Assembly (NCBI GenBank): GCA_038247245.1
Contig: JBBRVE010000017.1
Location: 1-44,601 of the forward strand
DNA: 44,601 bases
Direction: 5' to 3'
Origin: JAPWJZ01 sp038247245
Lineage (GTDB): Bacteria > Pseudomonadota > Alphaproteobacteria > Micavibrionales > UBA2020
Part shown: piece by piece, positions 23,496-31,969 of the stretch
Layout of the letters: the number at the start of each line of letters is the position of its first letter
Position numbering within the stretch: the stretch's first letter is position 1
Made by a program: the position numbers and the translations under genes
Notes under the pieces: model-generated
What the model saw: only the letters and a program-made list of their open reading frames with translations
Told to the model about the DNA's origin: nothing
Database searches by the model: none

Positions 23496-24317
23496 ATGAA
23501 GCTGTTCAAAAAGCGCGAAGCACCGCTGTCGCGCCGGAGCATGCGACTTTGGCTGCTCCGATTCCGTAAAGTTGGGATCGTCATGATCGCTGTCGGCGTT
23601 ATCGCCGGCGCGGGCGTTTCCTGCTGGAATAACGGCACCTTTGGCAAAATCCAGAACTGGGCGCAGGAAAAAACCCTGACCGTGACCGCGAGCATGGGTT
23701 TCAAGGTCAAAGACATCATCATCACGGGGCGCAACCGTGTTTCTGCGCCCGAATTGCTGGAAGCGCTTGGCATTAAACAGGGCGATCCGATTTTCAACGC
23801 CGATATCGCGGCGGCACAGCTCGCCCTCTCTGAAATTTCATGGGTCAAGGATGTGTCGGTCACGCGCCGCCTGCCGGACGCCATTCATATTGAACTGACC
23901 GAACGCAAGCCCGTTGCGTTGTGGCAGTACCAGAAAAAGATTTCGGTGATCGATATCAATGGCCGCGCGCTGACGACCCGGAACCTCGATAAATTCCGCG
24001 ACCTGCCGCTGGTAGTGGGTGAAAACGCGCCGCTGCATGTGGCGCCGCTGCTGGACCTGCTGCATGCGGAGCCCGTGGTTGCCAACCAGCTGTCATCGGC
24101 CAGCCGCATCGGCGGCCGCCGCTGGGATCTGCGCCTGAAAAATGGCGTGACCGTGAAATTACCGGAAAAAGACACCGAACTCGCGCTGCGCCGTTTGGCG
24201 GCGGGTGCGGAATCCGACGGCTTGTTCGATAAAAACATACTGGGCATCGACCTGCGCATTCCCGACCAGATGGTTGTGGATGCGGTGGTGACGACGCCCC
24301 CAAAAAAAACGATCTGA
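23496..24317 (+). CDS. ftsQ: Cell division protein FtsQ
   Basis: Bitopic inner-membrane protein that anchors the FtsQLB complex of the divisome. Basic cytoplasmic N-terminus with a stretch of arginines (LSRRSMRLWLLRFRK), one membrane helix (VGIVMIAVGVIAGAGVSCW), then the POTRA domain (FKVKDIIITGRNRVSAPELL...DPIFNADI) and the beta domain (VSVTRRLPDAIHIELTERKP, with ALWQYQKKISVIDINGR). At 273 residues it is of usual length. GGGGATAG lies directly before the ATG. It sits in the conserved place between ddl and ftsA. Confidence 0.94.
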   Translation: MKLFKKREAPLSRRSMRLWLLRFRKVGIVMIAVGVIAGAGVSCWNNGTFGKIQNWAQEKTLTVTASMGFKVKDIIITGRNRVSAPELLEALGIKQGDPIFNADIAAAQLALSEISWVKDVSVTRRLPDAIHIELTERKPVALWQYQKKISVIDINGRALTTRNLDKFRDLPLVVGENAPLHVAPLLDLLHAEPVVANQLSSASRIGGRRWDLRLKNGVTVKLPEKDTELALRRLAAGAESDGLFDKNILGIDLRIPDQMVVDAVVTTPPKKTI

Positions 24318-24373
24318 TAAGACGACAAAAATAAAAAGACTATAAAAAAAGCACACGAAGCGAGGACAAAAAG

Positions 24374-25774
24374 ATGAAGAAGAATCCCCCACAGGTGGAA
24401 TCCGTTTCGGCCACCGGCCAGAACGCAACCGGAACACCGGTGCAGCTGCCCGCGAACAGCCAGAAAACCACGCTGAAACCGGCGGTGCGCAGCAAACAGG
24501 AAAACCTGTTTTCGCGCAACATCATCGCCGGTATCGATATCGGGTCGTCGAAAATCGTCTGCTTCATCGCCGAAATCAAGAGCCATGGCACGATTGAAGT
24601 CATCGGCATCGGCCATCAGGCGTCGCGCGGCGTCAGGGCCGGCACGATCATCGACCTGAAGGCCTGCGAAACCGCCATCGCCCATGCCGTGGAGGCCGCA
24701 GAGCTGATGGCGAAATCGCATTTGCAGGGGCAGCCGATCAAATCCGTTTTCGTGAACGTGGCGGGGCAGCACACCCTGTCGCACCGCCTGCCCGTGAATG
24801 TGCGCATTTCCGGCCATGAAGTGTCGGAGCGCGATGTGCGCAATGCGCTGGCGCAGAGCCGCAACGTGGCCGTCGCCGGCCGCGACGAACTGATCCACGT
24901 GATCGCCGCGAATTTTTCCATCGACAAGCAAAAGGGTATTCTTGAACCCATCGGCATGACCGGCCAGAGCCTGGATGTCATCCTGAGCCCCGTCACCGCC
25001 ATGATGCCCGTCACCCGCAACATCGCAAACGTGATGCACCAGAACCATCTGGAGGTTGAAGGCTATTGCGCGTCATCCTATGCCGCAGGCCTTGCGACGC
25101 TGGTGGAAGATGAAAAAAATCTCGGCTGCACCGTGATCGACATGGGCGGCGGATCGACCAATATCGGCGTGTTTTCCGAAGGAAAACTGGTATATACCTC
25201 GGCGGTCGCACTCGGCGGCCAGCATGTGACGAATGATATAGCGATCGGCCTTACCACTTCGCTTGCCGATGCGGAGCGTATCAAGACGCTGTATGGCGCC
25301 GCGCAATCGACGCACATGGACGACACCGCAACGATCGATGTGCCGCCGGTTGGCGAAGAAGAACATTCGCAACCGAATTACGTGCCGAAATCATACCTGT
25401 GCGGCATCATCCAGCCGCGCATCGAAGAAACATTCGAGCATGTGCGCGCGAAGCTGGTCGATAACGGCATCGATAAAATCGCAGGCCGCCGCGTTGTGCT
25501 GACAGGCGGCGCATCGCAACTGCCGGGACTTTGCGAGATTGCAAAATTAATTCTCGACAAGCAGGTGCGCCTCGGCCGCCCGCAAAAAATCAAAGGCCTT
25601 GCTGAATCCACAGGTGGTCCTGCGTTTTCTGCCTGTGCCGGATTGCTTCATTACGCGGCCGAGCATGCGGAAGAAATTCCGCGCGCCCAACAAAGTTACG
25701 GCTTCAACCTCTCGATGGGCTTTTCCGGCAACGTGCTGCAAAAGGTCACACATTGGTTGAAGGAGAATTGGTAA
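24374..25774 (+). CDS. ftsA: Cell division protein FtsA
   Basis: Actin-like ATPase that ties FtsZ filaments to the membrane. The actin fold begins at about residue 50 (IIAGIDIGSSKIVCFIAEI) and includes VIDMGGGSTNIGVF and VLTGGASQLPGL; the membrane-targeting amphipathic helix is at the end (NVLQKVTHWLKENW). At 466 residues it is longer than E. coli FtsA because of a polar N-terminal extension of about 48 residues rich in Gln, Thr and Pro. The binding site is GAGGAC shortly before the ATG. The 170 bases to ftsZ hold a separate control region. Confidence 0.95.
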   Translation: MKKNPPQVESVSATGQNATGTPVQLPANSQKTTLKPAVRSKQENLFSRNIIAGIDIGSSKIVCFIAEIKSHGTIEVIGIGHQASRGVRAGTIIDLKACETAIAHAVEAAELMAKSHLQGQPIKSVFVNVAGQHTLSHRLPVNVRISGHEVSERDVRNALAQSRNVAVAGRDELIHVIAANFSIDKQKGILEPIGMTGQSLDVILSPVTAMMPVTRNIANVMHQNHLEVEGYCASSYAAGLATLVEDEKNLGCTVIDMGGGSTNIGVFSEGKLVYTSAVALGGQHVTNDIAIGLTTSLADAERIKTLYGAAQSTHMDDTATIDVPPVGEEEHSQPNYVPKSYLCGIIQPRIEETFEHVRAKLVDNGIDKIAGRRVVLTGGASQLPGLCEIAKLILDKQVRLGRPQKIKGLAESTGGPAFSACAGLLHYAAEHAEEIPRAQQSYGFNLSMGFSGNVLQKVTHWLKENW

Positions 25775-25776
25775 GC

Positions 25777-25918
25777 GACTCAACACACAACGTCTTTTGC
25801 TTTCCGGCGCTTCTCCGTCTCGATTTTCGGATTTTATTCGGGGAAATGAACAGTCAAAAAAAGTGCAACTTCAATGCAATATGACTCTGGAAAGCTTGAT
25901 TCGACTTAATATAGAATC
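25777..25918 (+). promoter_or_regulatory. ftsZ control region with four GANTC sites
   Basis: GANTC, the target of the alphaproteobacterial cell-cycle methylase CcrM, occurs at 25777 (GACTC), 25883 (GACTC), 25898 (GATTC) and 25914 (GAATC). The last three lie within 36 bases at 15-16 base steps, directly before the ftsZ ribosome binding site. TAATAT/TATAGA at 25908-25915 could serve as a -10 box, with no good -35. In Caulobacter, CcrM methylation is known to activate ftsZ; the same role here is inferred. Confidence 0.55.
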
Positions 25919-25945
25919 ATCAAATCGAAGCGGAGGACAAAAACA

Positions 25946-27736
25946 ATGGCTATCAACATAAGAATGCAAACACAGACGAACAGACTGAAACCGAAGATCA
26001 CCGTCATTGGTGTCGGCGGCGCGGGCGGCAATGCCGTCAACAACATGATCAACTCCGGCCTTGAAGGCTGCGAGTTCCTCGTGTGCAACACGGACGCGCA
26101 AGCGCTCGAAGGAAATGAGGCCGCCCATAAAATCCAGCTCGGCGTGAATGTCACGCGCGGTCTGGGCGCCGGCGCAAATCCCGAGATCGGCTGCGCAGCC
26201 GCTGAAGAATCTATTGATGAAATCCTGGCTTATCTCGAAGGTTCGAACATGGTGTTCGTGACCTGCGGCATGGGCGGCGGCACCGGTACCGGCGCTGCTC
26301 CGGTGATTGCGGCTGCAGCGCGCGAAGCGGGCATCCTCACCATCGGCGTCGTGACCAAGCCCTTCCACTTCGAAGGCACGCATCGCATGAAGCTGGCGGA
26401 AAACGGCATTGCGGAGCTGCAAAAGCATGTGGATACGCTGATCATCATCCCCAACCAGAACCTCTTCCGCATCGCGAACGAAAAGACCACGTTCGCCGAC
26501 GCGTTCAAGATGGCCGACGAAGTCCTGCAATCAGGCGTGCGTGGCGTGACCGACCTGATGGTCATGCCGGGCCTCATCAACCTTGACTTTGCGGACGTCC
26601 GCACCGTCATGGCCGAGATGGGCAAAGCCATGATGGGCACCGGCACGGGCGAAGGCGAACGCCGCGCGATCGAGGCTGCTGAAGCCGCGATCTCGAACCC
26701 GCTGCTGGACGATGTATCGATGAAAGGTGCGCGTGGCGTGCTGATCAACGTCATCGGCGGCCTCGACATGACGCTGTTCGAAGTTGATGAAGCCATCAAC
26801 CGCGTGCGCGACGAAGTCGATGCCGATGCAAACATCATCTTCGGCTCCACCTTTGACCAGACCATGAACGGCAAAATGCGTGTATCGGTCGTTGCGACCG
26901 GTATCGAAGCCGCCATCGGCGTCCAGGCGCGTCCCCTGCACCTCGCCGGTTCCAACGTGGAACCTGCGCGTCGCGGCGGCCTGCCCCAGACGAAACCTGC
27001 GGCTGCAACAACCGGCTACACCGCCTACAGCCAAGCGCCCCGTGCGCCTGCTGTGCGCGAAAGCCATGGCGTTGCGGCCGGCGGTTACACCGGTGGCGTT
27101 CCTGCATCGATCCTGCCCCAGGCGGCCGCAAGCCGCCCTGTGGTTCAGGCATCGGCAGTGACGCAGCCCGCAATGGCACAACGCACAGCACCCGCAGCCG
27201 GCGATGTCTGGGAGCGCAGCGTTGAGTCCGAAGCGGTGCAAACCGGTCATGCAGCCTCGACCACTTACGCGCCCGCGGCTACCGCGACGGCACGCAAGCT
27301 GAACGAGGACATGGACGACCTGTCCTACACGACCAAGCCTGTCACGCCCCCCGTCACGCAGAACTATCCCCAGCGTGAAGTCGTGGCGACGCGTCCTGCG
27401 GCTCCCGCAGCGCCGCAGCCGCAGGCGAAACGTGTTGGCGGCAGCTTCATCCCGCCCAAGCCGCTCGATCCCCGTCAGTCTTCGGGTACCGGCGCGGACC
27501 TGTTCGGTGGCGAAACGCTGTCGGCTCCCAAAGTTGACACCACGGAAAAGCAGCAGAAGAAGTCTCCTTCACTGTTTGAACGCTTCACGCTGCAGCGGAA
27601 GGAGGAAGTTGTTACGGCTCCCGCCCCCGTGCAATCGCGTGCAATCGAAGGTACCAACCTTTCGGTTGAAGCAGGCGGCAAGCAGGACGAAGACGAGCTG
27701 GACATTCCCGCCTTCCTGAGACGGCAGGCGAACTGA
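25946..27736 (+). CDS. ftsZ: Cell division GTPase FtsZ
   Basis: Tubulin-like GTPase that forms the Z ring. The nucleotide site starts KITVIGVGGAGGNAVNNM (about 18-35), the tubulin signature GGGTGTG is at 110-116, and the synergy loop has NLDFADVRTVM. The globular part ends near residue 330 (VVATGIEAAIG), and the conserved C-terminal peptide that binds FtsA is DELDIPAFLRRQAN at the very end. Between them is a linker of about 250 residues, Ala/Pro/Thr/Gln-rich and predicted disordered; E. coli has about 50. Long linkers are known in alphaproteobacteria. GGAGG stands about ten bases before the ATG. Two terminators follow. Confidence 0.97.
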   Translation: MAINIRMQTQTNRLKPKITVIGVGGAGGNAVNNMINSGLEGCEFLVCNTDAQALEGNEAAHKIQLGVNVTRGLGAGANPEIGCAAAEESIDEILAYLEGSNMVFVTCGMGGGTGTGAAPVIAAAAREAGILTIGVVTKPFHFEGTHRMKLAENGIAELQKHVDTLIIIPNQNLFRIANEKTTFADAFKMADEVLQSGVRGVTDLMVMPGLINLDFADVRTVMAEMGKAMMGTGTGEGERRAIEAAEAAISNPLLDDVSMKGARGVLINVIGGLDMTLFEVDEAINRVRDEVDADANIIFGSTFDQTMNGKMRVSVVATGIEAAIGVQARPLHLAGSNVEPARRGGLPQTKPAAATTGYTAYSQAPRAPAVRESHGVAAGGYTGGVPASILPQAAASRPVVQASAVTQPAMAQRTAPAAGDVWERSVESEAVQTGHAASTTYAPAATATARKLNEDMDDLSYTTKPVTPPVTQNYPQREVVATRPAAPAAPQPQAKRVGGSFIPPKPLDPRQSSGTGADLFGGETLSAPKVDTTEKQQKKSPSLFERFTLQRKEEVVTAPAPVQSRAIEGTNLSVEAGGKQDEDELDIPAFLRRQAN

Positions 27737-27763
27737 TCCAAGTCTTCAAAGACTCCGCTAGAG

Positions 27764-27794
27764 AAAACCCCCGGAAGCAATTCCGGGGGTTTTT
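27764..27794 (+). terminator. Rho-independent terminator of ftsZ
   Basis: AAAACCCCCGGAA (27764-27776) pairs perfectly with TTCCGGGGGTTTT (27781-27793) around a GCAA tetraloop, and a T run follows. It ends the dcw transcript. Confidence 0.95.
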
Positions 27795-27801
27795 CTTTAG
27801 A

Positions 27802-27833
27802 AAAAAGCCCCGACATCACTGTCGGGGCTTTTT
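27802..27833. terminator. Bidirectional terminator between ftsZ and the minus-strand gene
   Basis: AAAAAGCCCCGAC (27802-27814) pairs perfectly with GTCGGGGCTTTTT (27821-27833) around a six-base loop. The T runs on both strands let it terminate the gene at 27850-28206 (minus) and back up the ftsZ terminator. Confidence 0.92.
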
Positions 27834-27849
27834 GTCAGCATATTTATGC

Positions 27850-28206
27850 TTAGTTCGTCGGGCCTTTTTTCAGCAGGCCGTCGAACGGCGTTACCAGATG
27901 CACGCCCACGATGTCGCGGGTGTAGCTGGCGGGCCAGGGCTGGATATGCGCGCCCTTCAGGTTGAAGTCATAGGTCAGGCCCTTCACGATGGGCGTGCCG
28001 TCGAGGTTGTTATAGGTGTTGAACGTGCCGGCGGTGGTGTGGATTTCCTGGCTGCGCGCGCCATCGGTGGAGCGTGTGGTTTCCACGATGCCCGTGACCT
28101 TCGCGCGTACGCTCTCGGGCTGATCCTTTAATTCGTAATAAGCGCCGGGGCCGGCCATGCCGCCCCATACCAGTGCCGCGCCCAGAAAGATGCTGGATAA
28201 TTTCAT
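27850..28206 (-). CDS. Small exported or membrane-anchored hypothetical protein
   Basis: 118 residues of unknown function. The N-terminus MKLSSIFLGAALVWGGMAGPG is a signal peptide or single membrane anchor without a lipobox cysteine. The rest is polar and beta-rich: VRAKVTGIVETTRSTDG, HTTAGTFNTYNNLDGTP, YDFNLKGAHIQPWP and DIVGVHLVTPFDG, suggesting a small periplasmic beta fold. GGAGAG precedes the start. It breaks the usual ftsZ-lpxC neighbourhood on the opposite strand and is divergent from lpxC, with 199 bases between them that carry a palindrome. Confidence 0.75.
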   Translation of the reverse strand: MKLSSIFLGAALVWGGMAGPGAYYELKDQPESVRAKVTGIVETTRSTDGARSQEIHTTAGTFNTYNNLDGTPIVKGLTYDFNLKGAHIQPWPASYTRDIVGVHLVTPFDGLLKKGPTN

Positions 28207-28295
28207 GTTGCTCTCCGTTATGATTATGGCAATAAATAATGCCCGTCACTGAGGAGTCTTATGCCCCAGATTCGCGTTCTATATCAAGCGGTTAA

Positions 28296-28359
28296 TTTTG
28301 TAACACTCTGTTACAAAAGGTTACTTCTGATGCGCTGCCGCATTTGATACCAAGGTAAC
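28296..28359. promoter_or_regulatory. Operator-like palindrome and GTAAC/GTTAC half-sites before lpxC
   Basis: TTTTGTAACA (28296-28305) and TGTTACAAAA (28309-28318) form a perfect inverted repeat with a CTC spacer. The core half-sites recur: GTAAC at 28300, GTTAC at 28310 and 28320 (exact 10-base steps) and GTAAC at 28355. The array lies between the divergent genes at 28206 (minus) and 28406 (lpxC). Helical spacing suggests binding by a regulator on one face of the DNA; which one cannot be told. Confidence 0.5.
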
Positions 28360-28405
28360 AGGAAGTCCTTTCCTAACAGCTTCATCAACAACGGTTTTTC
28401 ATCAA

Positions 28406-29353
28406 ATGTTGACCTCGGTTTACCAGCACACGATCCTGAATGCCTTCACCGTCACCGGTGTTGGCGTCCATTCCGGCGCGACCGCAAACATGACCGTCAA
28501 GCCCGCAGGCACCTCCGCGGGTATCACATTTATCCGGACCGACGTGACCGACAAGAATAACGTGATCCCCGCCCGCTGGAATGCGGTTGTGGATACCAAG
28601 CTGTGCACCATACTGGCGAACAAGGCCGGTGTGACGGTTTCGACCATCGAACACCTGATGTCGGCCTTCGCGGCGCTGGGCATCGACAACGCGACCGTTG
28701 AAATCGACGGTCCCGAAATTCCGATCATGGACGGCAGCGCCGTTGCGTTTGTGCAGGCGATTGATAAAGCAGGCCTGCTGCGCCAGCAATCGCGCCGCCA
28801 CGTGCTGCGCGTGCTGAAAACCGTGTCGTATCAGGAAGGCGAAAAGGAAGTGTTCCTGTCGCCCGCCGACGGCCAGTTCTTCGGTTTTGAAATTTCCTTT
28901 GATAACGCCCTGATCGGCCGCCAGAAATTCACCCATGCGCTGAAGGAAGAGGCCTATCGCGGCGATATCGCGGCGGCGCGCACTTTCGGCTTCCTGCATG
29001 AGGTCGAGGCACTTCGTAAAATGGGCCTCGCGCGCGGCGGTTCGCTCGATAACGCCATCGTGATCGACGGCGACAAGGTGATGAACGAAGGCGGTCTGCG
29101 CTTCAAGAACGAATTCGTGCGCCACAAGATCCTGGATGCCATCGGCGACATTTACCTGATGGGCGTCCAGCTGATCGGCCATTACCATGGCGTGAAGGCC
29201 GGCCATGCCATGAACAACAAGATCCTGCATGTTCTGTTCTCCCAGCCCGACGCCTTTGAAATCGTCGAACTGGGCGTGGCGGCCCCCCGTCAGGCCCTTC
29301 CCGCAGCCCCCGTATATGCAGAAGCCGAACGCGCGGTTGCTGTCGTCGCTTAA
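28406..29353 (+). CDS. lpxC: UDP-3-O-acyl-N-acetylglucosamine deacetylase LpxC
   Basis: Zinc enzyme that commits UDP-GlcNAc derivatives to lipid A. Zinc ligands by analogy with E. coli are the histidine in STIEHLMSAF and the histidine and aspartate in VRHKILDAIGD; the catalytic histidine is in KAGHAMNN. N-terminal signature: HTILNAFTVTGVGVHSG. It is 315 residues, as usual. The ATG at 28406 has no strong binding site. It has its own control region and does not depend on the ftsZ transcript, which ends at two terminators. The presence of lpxC implies a lipid A-containing outer membrane. Confidence 0.96.
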   Translation: MLTSVYQHTILNAFTVTGVGVHSGATANMTVKPAGTSAGITFIRTDVTDKNNVIPARWNAVVDTKLCTILANKAGVTVSTIEHLMSAFAALGIDNATVEIDGPEIPIMDGSAVAFVQAIDKAGLLRQQSRRHVLRVLKTVSYQEGEKEVFLSPADGQFFGFEISFDNALIGRQKFTHALKEEAYRGDIAAARTFGFLHEVEALRKMGLARGGSLDNAIVIDGDKVMNEGGLRFKNEFVRHKILDAIGDIYLMGVQLIGHYHGVKAGHAMNNKILHVLFSQPDAFEIVELGVAAPRQALPAAPVYAEAERAVAVVA

Positions 29354-29411
29354 GGTTTTTGGGGGCGTTTTCCCGCTTTTAATGGACTTTGAAAGCATGG
29401 TATAAAAAGCC

Positions 29412-30269
29412 ATGACCAAGCGTTTCACCTTTGTTCCGCAGATTCTGTCACCCGCCCGCGCGATTGCCGTGGCCTGCCTGCTGTCGGCAGCGCTGCTGAC
29501 CGGATGCACAAGCAAGGAGGAGCGCGACGCCGCCGAACTTGCAAAGGAAGAACAGGTTCCCGTCGAGATTTTGTACAACAAGGCGCGCGAAACGCTGGAG
29601 GCTGGCGATTACGCCAAGGCCGCGCTGCGCTTTGACGACGTGGACCGCCAATACCCCTATTCACAATGGGCGACGCGCGGGCAGCTGATGTCAGGCTTTG
29701 CGCAATACAAAAACCTGAAATACAACGAAGCGGTGCTGGCGCTTGACCGCTTTATCGACCTGCATCCGGGCGACCCCAACGTCGTCTATGCCTATTACCT
29801 GCGCGCGATTTGCTACTACGAACAAATTTCGGACGTGCGCCGCGACCAGCGCATGACGCAGCTGGCGCTGGATAACCTGAAAAACGTCGTGGAGCGCTTC
29901 CCCGAAAGCAAATACGCGCGCGACGCGAGCCTGAAGATCGACCTGACGCTCGATCACCTGGCCGGTAAGGAAATGGAAATCGGCCGCTATTACCTGGAGC
30001 GCCGCCAGTACCACGCCGCCATCCCGCGTTTCCAGCGCGTGCTTGATAACTACCAGACAACGACACATGTGCCCGAAGCGCTGCACCGCATGACGGAGGC
30101 TTATCTGTCGCTGGGGCTGCGTGACGAAGCGAAAAAGACCGCCGCCATCCTCGGCCACAACTATCCGCAGAGCAGCTGGTACAAGGACAGCTTCCGGCTG
30201 TTCAACAAAGATTACAAAGAAGGCGTTGAGCCTTCCGTTTACGACCGCACCATCGGGAAAATTTTCTAG
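29412..30269 (+). CDS. bamD: Outer membrane assembly lipoprotein BamD (ComL)
   Basis: Essential lipoprotein of the BAM complex that folds outer-membrane beta-barrels. The lipoprotein signal ends in LLTGC with the acylated cysteine at C32 (SAALLTGCTSKEE). TPR-like repeats follow: ILYNKARETLEAGDYAKAAL, YAYYLRAICYYEQISD, AIPRFQRVLDNYQTT and EALHRMTEAYLSLGL. It is 285 residues, a usual length. The position between lpxC and recN is the standard alphaproteobacterial order. It begins 58 bases after lpxC; TATAAA at 29401 just before the ATG is probably fortuitous. Confidence 0.95.
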   Translation: MTKRFTFVPQILSPARAIAVACLLSAALLTGCTSKEERDAAELAKEEQVPVEILYNKARETLEAGDYAKAALRFDDVDRQYPYSQWATRGQLMSGFAQYKNLKYNEAVLALDRFIDLHPGDPNVVYAYYLRAICYYEQISDVRRDQRMTQLALDNLKNVVERFPESKYARDASLKIDLTLDHLAGKEMEIGRYYLERRQYHAAIPRFQRVLDNYQTTTHVPEALHRMTEAYLSLGLRDEAKKTAAILGHNYPQSSWYKDSFRLFNKDYKEGVEPSVYDRTIGKIF

Positions 30270-30282
30270 GAAGGCGTAAGGC

Positions 30283-31965
30283 ATGCTGACAAGCCTGACC
30301 ATCCAGAACATCGTGCTGATCGACCGCCTGCAGCTGGAGGCCGGTGACGGCTTGCTCGCGTTGACCGGCGAAACGGGCGCAGGGAAATCCATCCTCCTCG
30401 ATGCCCTCGGGCTTGCACTGGGCGCGCGCGCCGATAGCGGCCTTGTCCGTCATGGCGAAGATCAGGCGGCGGCCACCGCCTGCTTTGATATTCCCGCGAA
30501 ACATCCCGTCAATGCGCTGCTGCGTGAAAAAGAAATCGCCGTATCCGATACGCTGATCCTGCGCCGCACGCTCGGCCGTGATGGCCGCAGCAAGGCCTTT
30601 ATCAATGACGCGCCGGTGGGCGTGCAGCTGTTGAAAGACATCGGCGCGTTGCTGGTGGAGGTGCATGGCCAGTTTGAAACCCATGGCCTGCTCGACCCCG
30701 CCACGCACCTGAGCGTGCTGGACGTTTATGCCGGCATCGATTCAGCGCCCATCCGAAGCGCATGGAAAACATGGCGGCAGGCGAAGGAACGTTTCGACCG
30801 CGCGATGTCGGATATTGAATCCGCGCGTATGCAGGAAGATTATTTGCGTTATACGGTGGCGGAGCTTGAAAAGCTCGACCCGCAGCCGGGCGAAGACGCG
30901 GTGCTGTCGGAAAAACGCCAGTTGCTGATGAACCGTGAAAAAATGTCGGGCGCATTCGGACAGGCGACCAACATCATCGAAAGCGACAGCGGGTTGCAGG
31001 GCCAGATGGGCAAGCTGCAGGCCGTGCTGGAACGCCTGAGCGACAAAGACCCGCAAGTGAAGCCGCTGGTGGAGGCGCTGGGCCGCGCGCAGGCGGAAAT
31101 TTCAGATATCGGCTGGCAGGTTGAAAAAATCCGCTCCGCCGCCGAGCGCAGCACGGAGCGGCTGGAGGATATCGAGGAGCGCTATTTCGCGCTGAAGGAA
31201 ATCGCCAAGAAACACCGGACGACGGTGGATGGTCTTGCCGCCATTTACGAAGACCTGTCGCAAAAACTGCGCCTGATCACCAATCAGGAAGAGGCGCTGG
31301 CGGAGATGCAAAAAGCGACCGCCGCCGCGCGCACGGTTTACATGGCGGAGGCTGAAAAGGCGACGGCGAAACGCCAGAAGGCCTCCGCAAAACTGGCGAA
31401 GGCCGTGAATGCCGAACTGCCCGACCTGAAACTCGACAAGGCGAAAATCACCGTTGTCTGTGATAAAGCGACAGACGAAAACGGCTGGTCGCCCGAAGGT
31501 TTCGACCATGTACAATTCATGATCTCGACCAACCCCAACACGCCGCCCGGCGCGCTGCACAAGGTGGCATCGGGCGGTGAACTCAGCCGCTTCATGCTCG
31601 CGCTGAAAGTGATCCTCGCTGAAACCAGCAGCATACCGACCCTGATTTTCGACGAAGTCGATGCGGGCATCGGCGGCGCAACAGCGGATGCGGTCGGCGA
31701 ACGGCTGCAACGTCTCGCGAAAGATTATCAGGTGCTGGTCGTGACGCACAGCCCGCAAGTGGCCGCCCGCGCCGCCAACCACTGGCATGTGGCAAAATCC
31801 GAGAAAAAAGGCACCGTCACCACGCGCATCCTGCCGCTGGTCGCCGTGAACGAACGCCAGGAAGAAATCGCCCGCATGCTGTCCGGCGCCGAAATCACCA
31901 AGGAAGCCCGCGCGCAAGCGGCGAAGCTGCTGGAAAACCATCCCCGCCGCGCGGCTAACGCTTAA
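30283..31965 (+). CDS. recN: DNA repair protein RecN
   Basis: SMC-like ATPase acting early in double-strand break repair. Walker A is GETGAGKS (29-36), the long coiled-coil arms lie at about 150-370, and the C-terminal head has the ABC signature ASGGELSRFMLALK and Walker B TLIFDEVDAGIGG. It is 560 residues, as usual. The start at 30283 lies 13 bases after bamD with an AAGGCGTAAGGC binding region. ligA follows after four bases, so repair and ligation genes share the transcript. No LexA-type box is obvious in the small gap upstream. Confidence 0.96.
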   Translation: MLTSLTIQNIVLIDRLQLEAGDGLLALTGETGAGKSILLDALGLALGARADSGLVRHGEDQAAATACFDIPAKHPVNALLREKEIAVSDTLILRRTLGRDGRSKAFINDAPVGVQLLKDIGALLVEVHGQFETHGLLDPATHLSVLDVYAGIDSAPIRSAWKTWRQAKERFDRAMSDIESARMQEDYLRYTVAELEKLDPQPGEDAVLSEKRQLLMNREKMSGAFGQATNIIESDSGLQGQMGKLQAVLERLSDKDPQVKPLVEALGRAQAEISDIGWQVEKIRSAAERSTERLEDIEERYFALKEIAKKHRTTVDGLAAIYEDLSQKLRLITNQEEALAEMQKATAAARTVYMAEAEKATAKRQKASAKLAKAVNAELPDLKLDKAKITVVCDKATDENGWSPEGFDHVQFMISTNPNTPPGALHKVASGGELSRFMLALKVILAETSSIPTLIFDEVDAGIGGATADAVGERLQRLAKDYQVLVVTHSPQVAARAANHWHVAKSEKKGTVTTRILPLVAVNERQEEIARMLSGAEITKEARAQAAKLLENHPRRAANA

Positions 31966-31969
31966 CATT

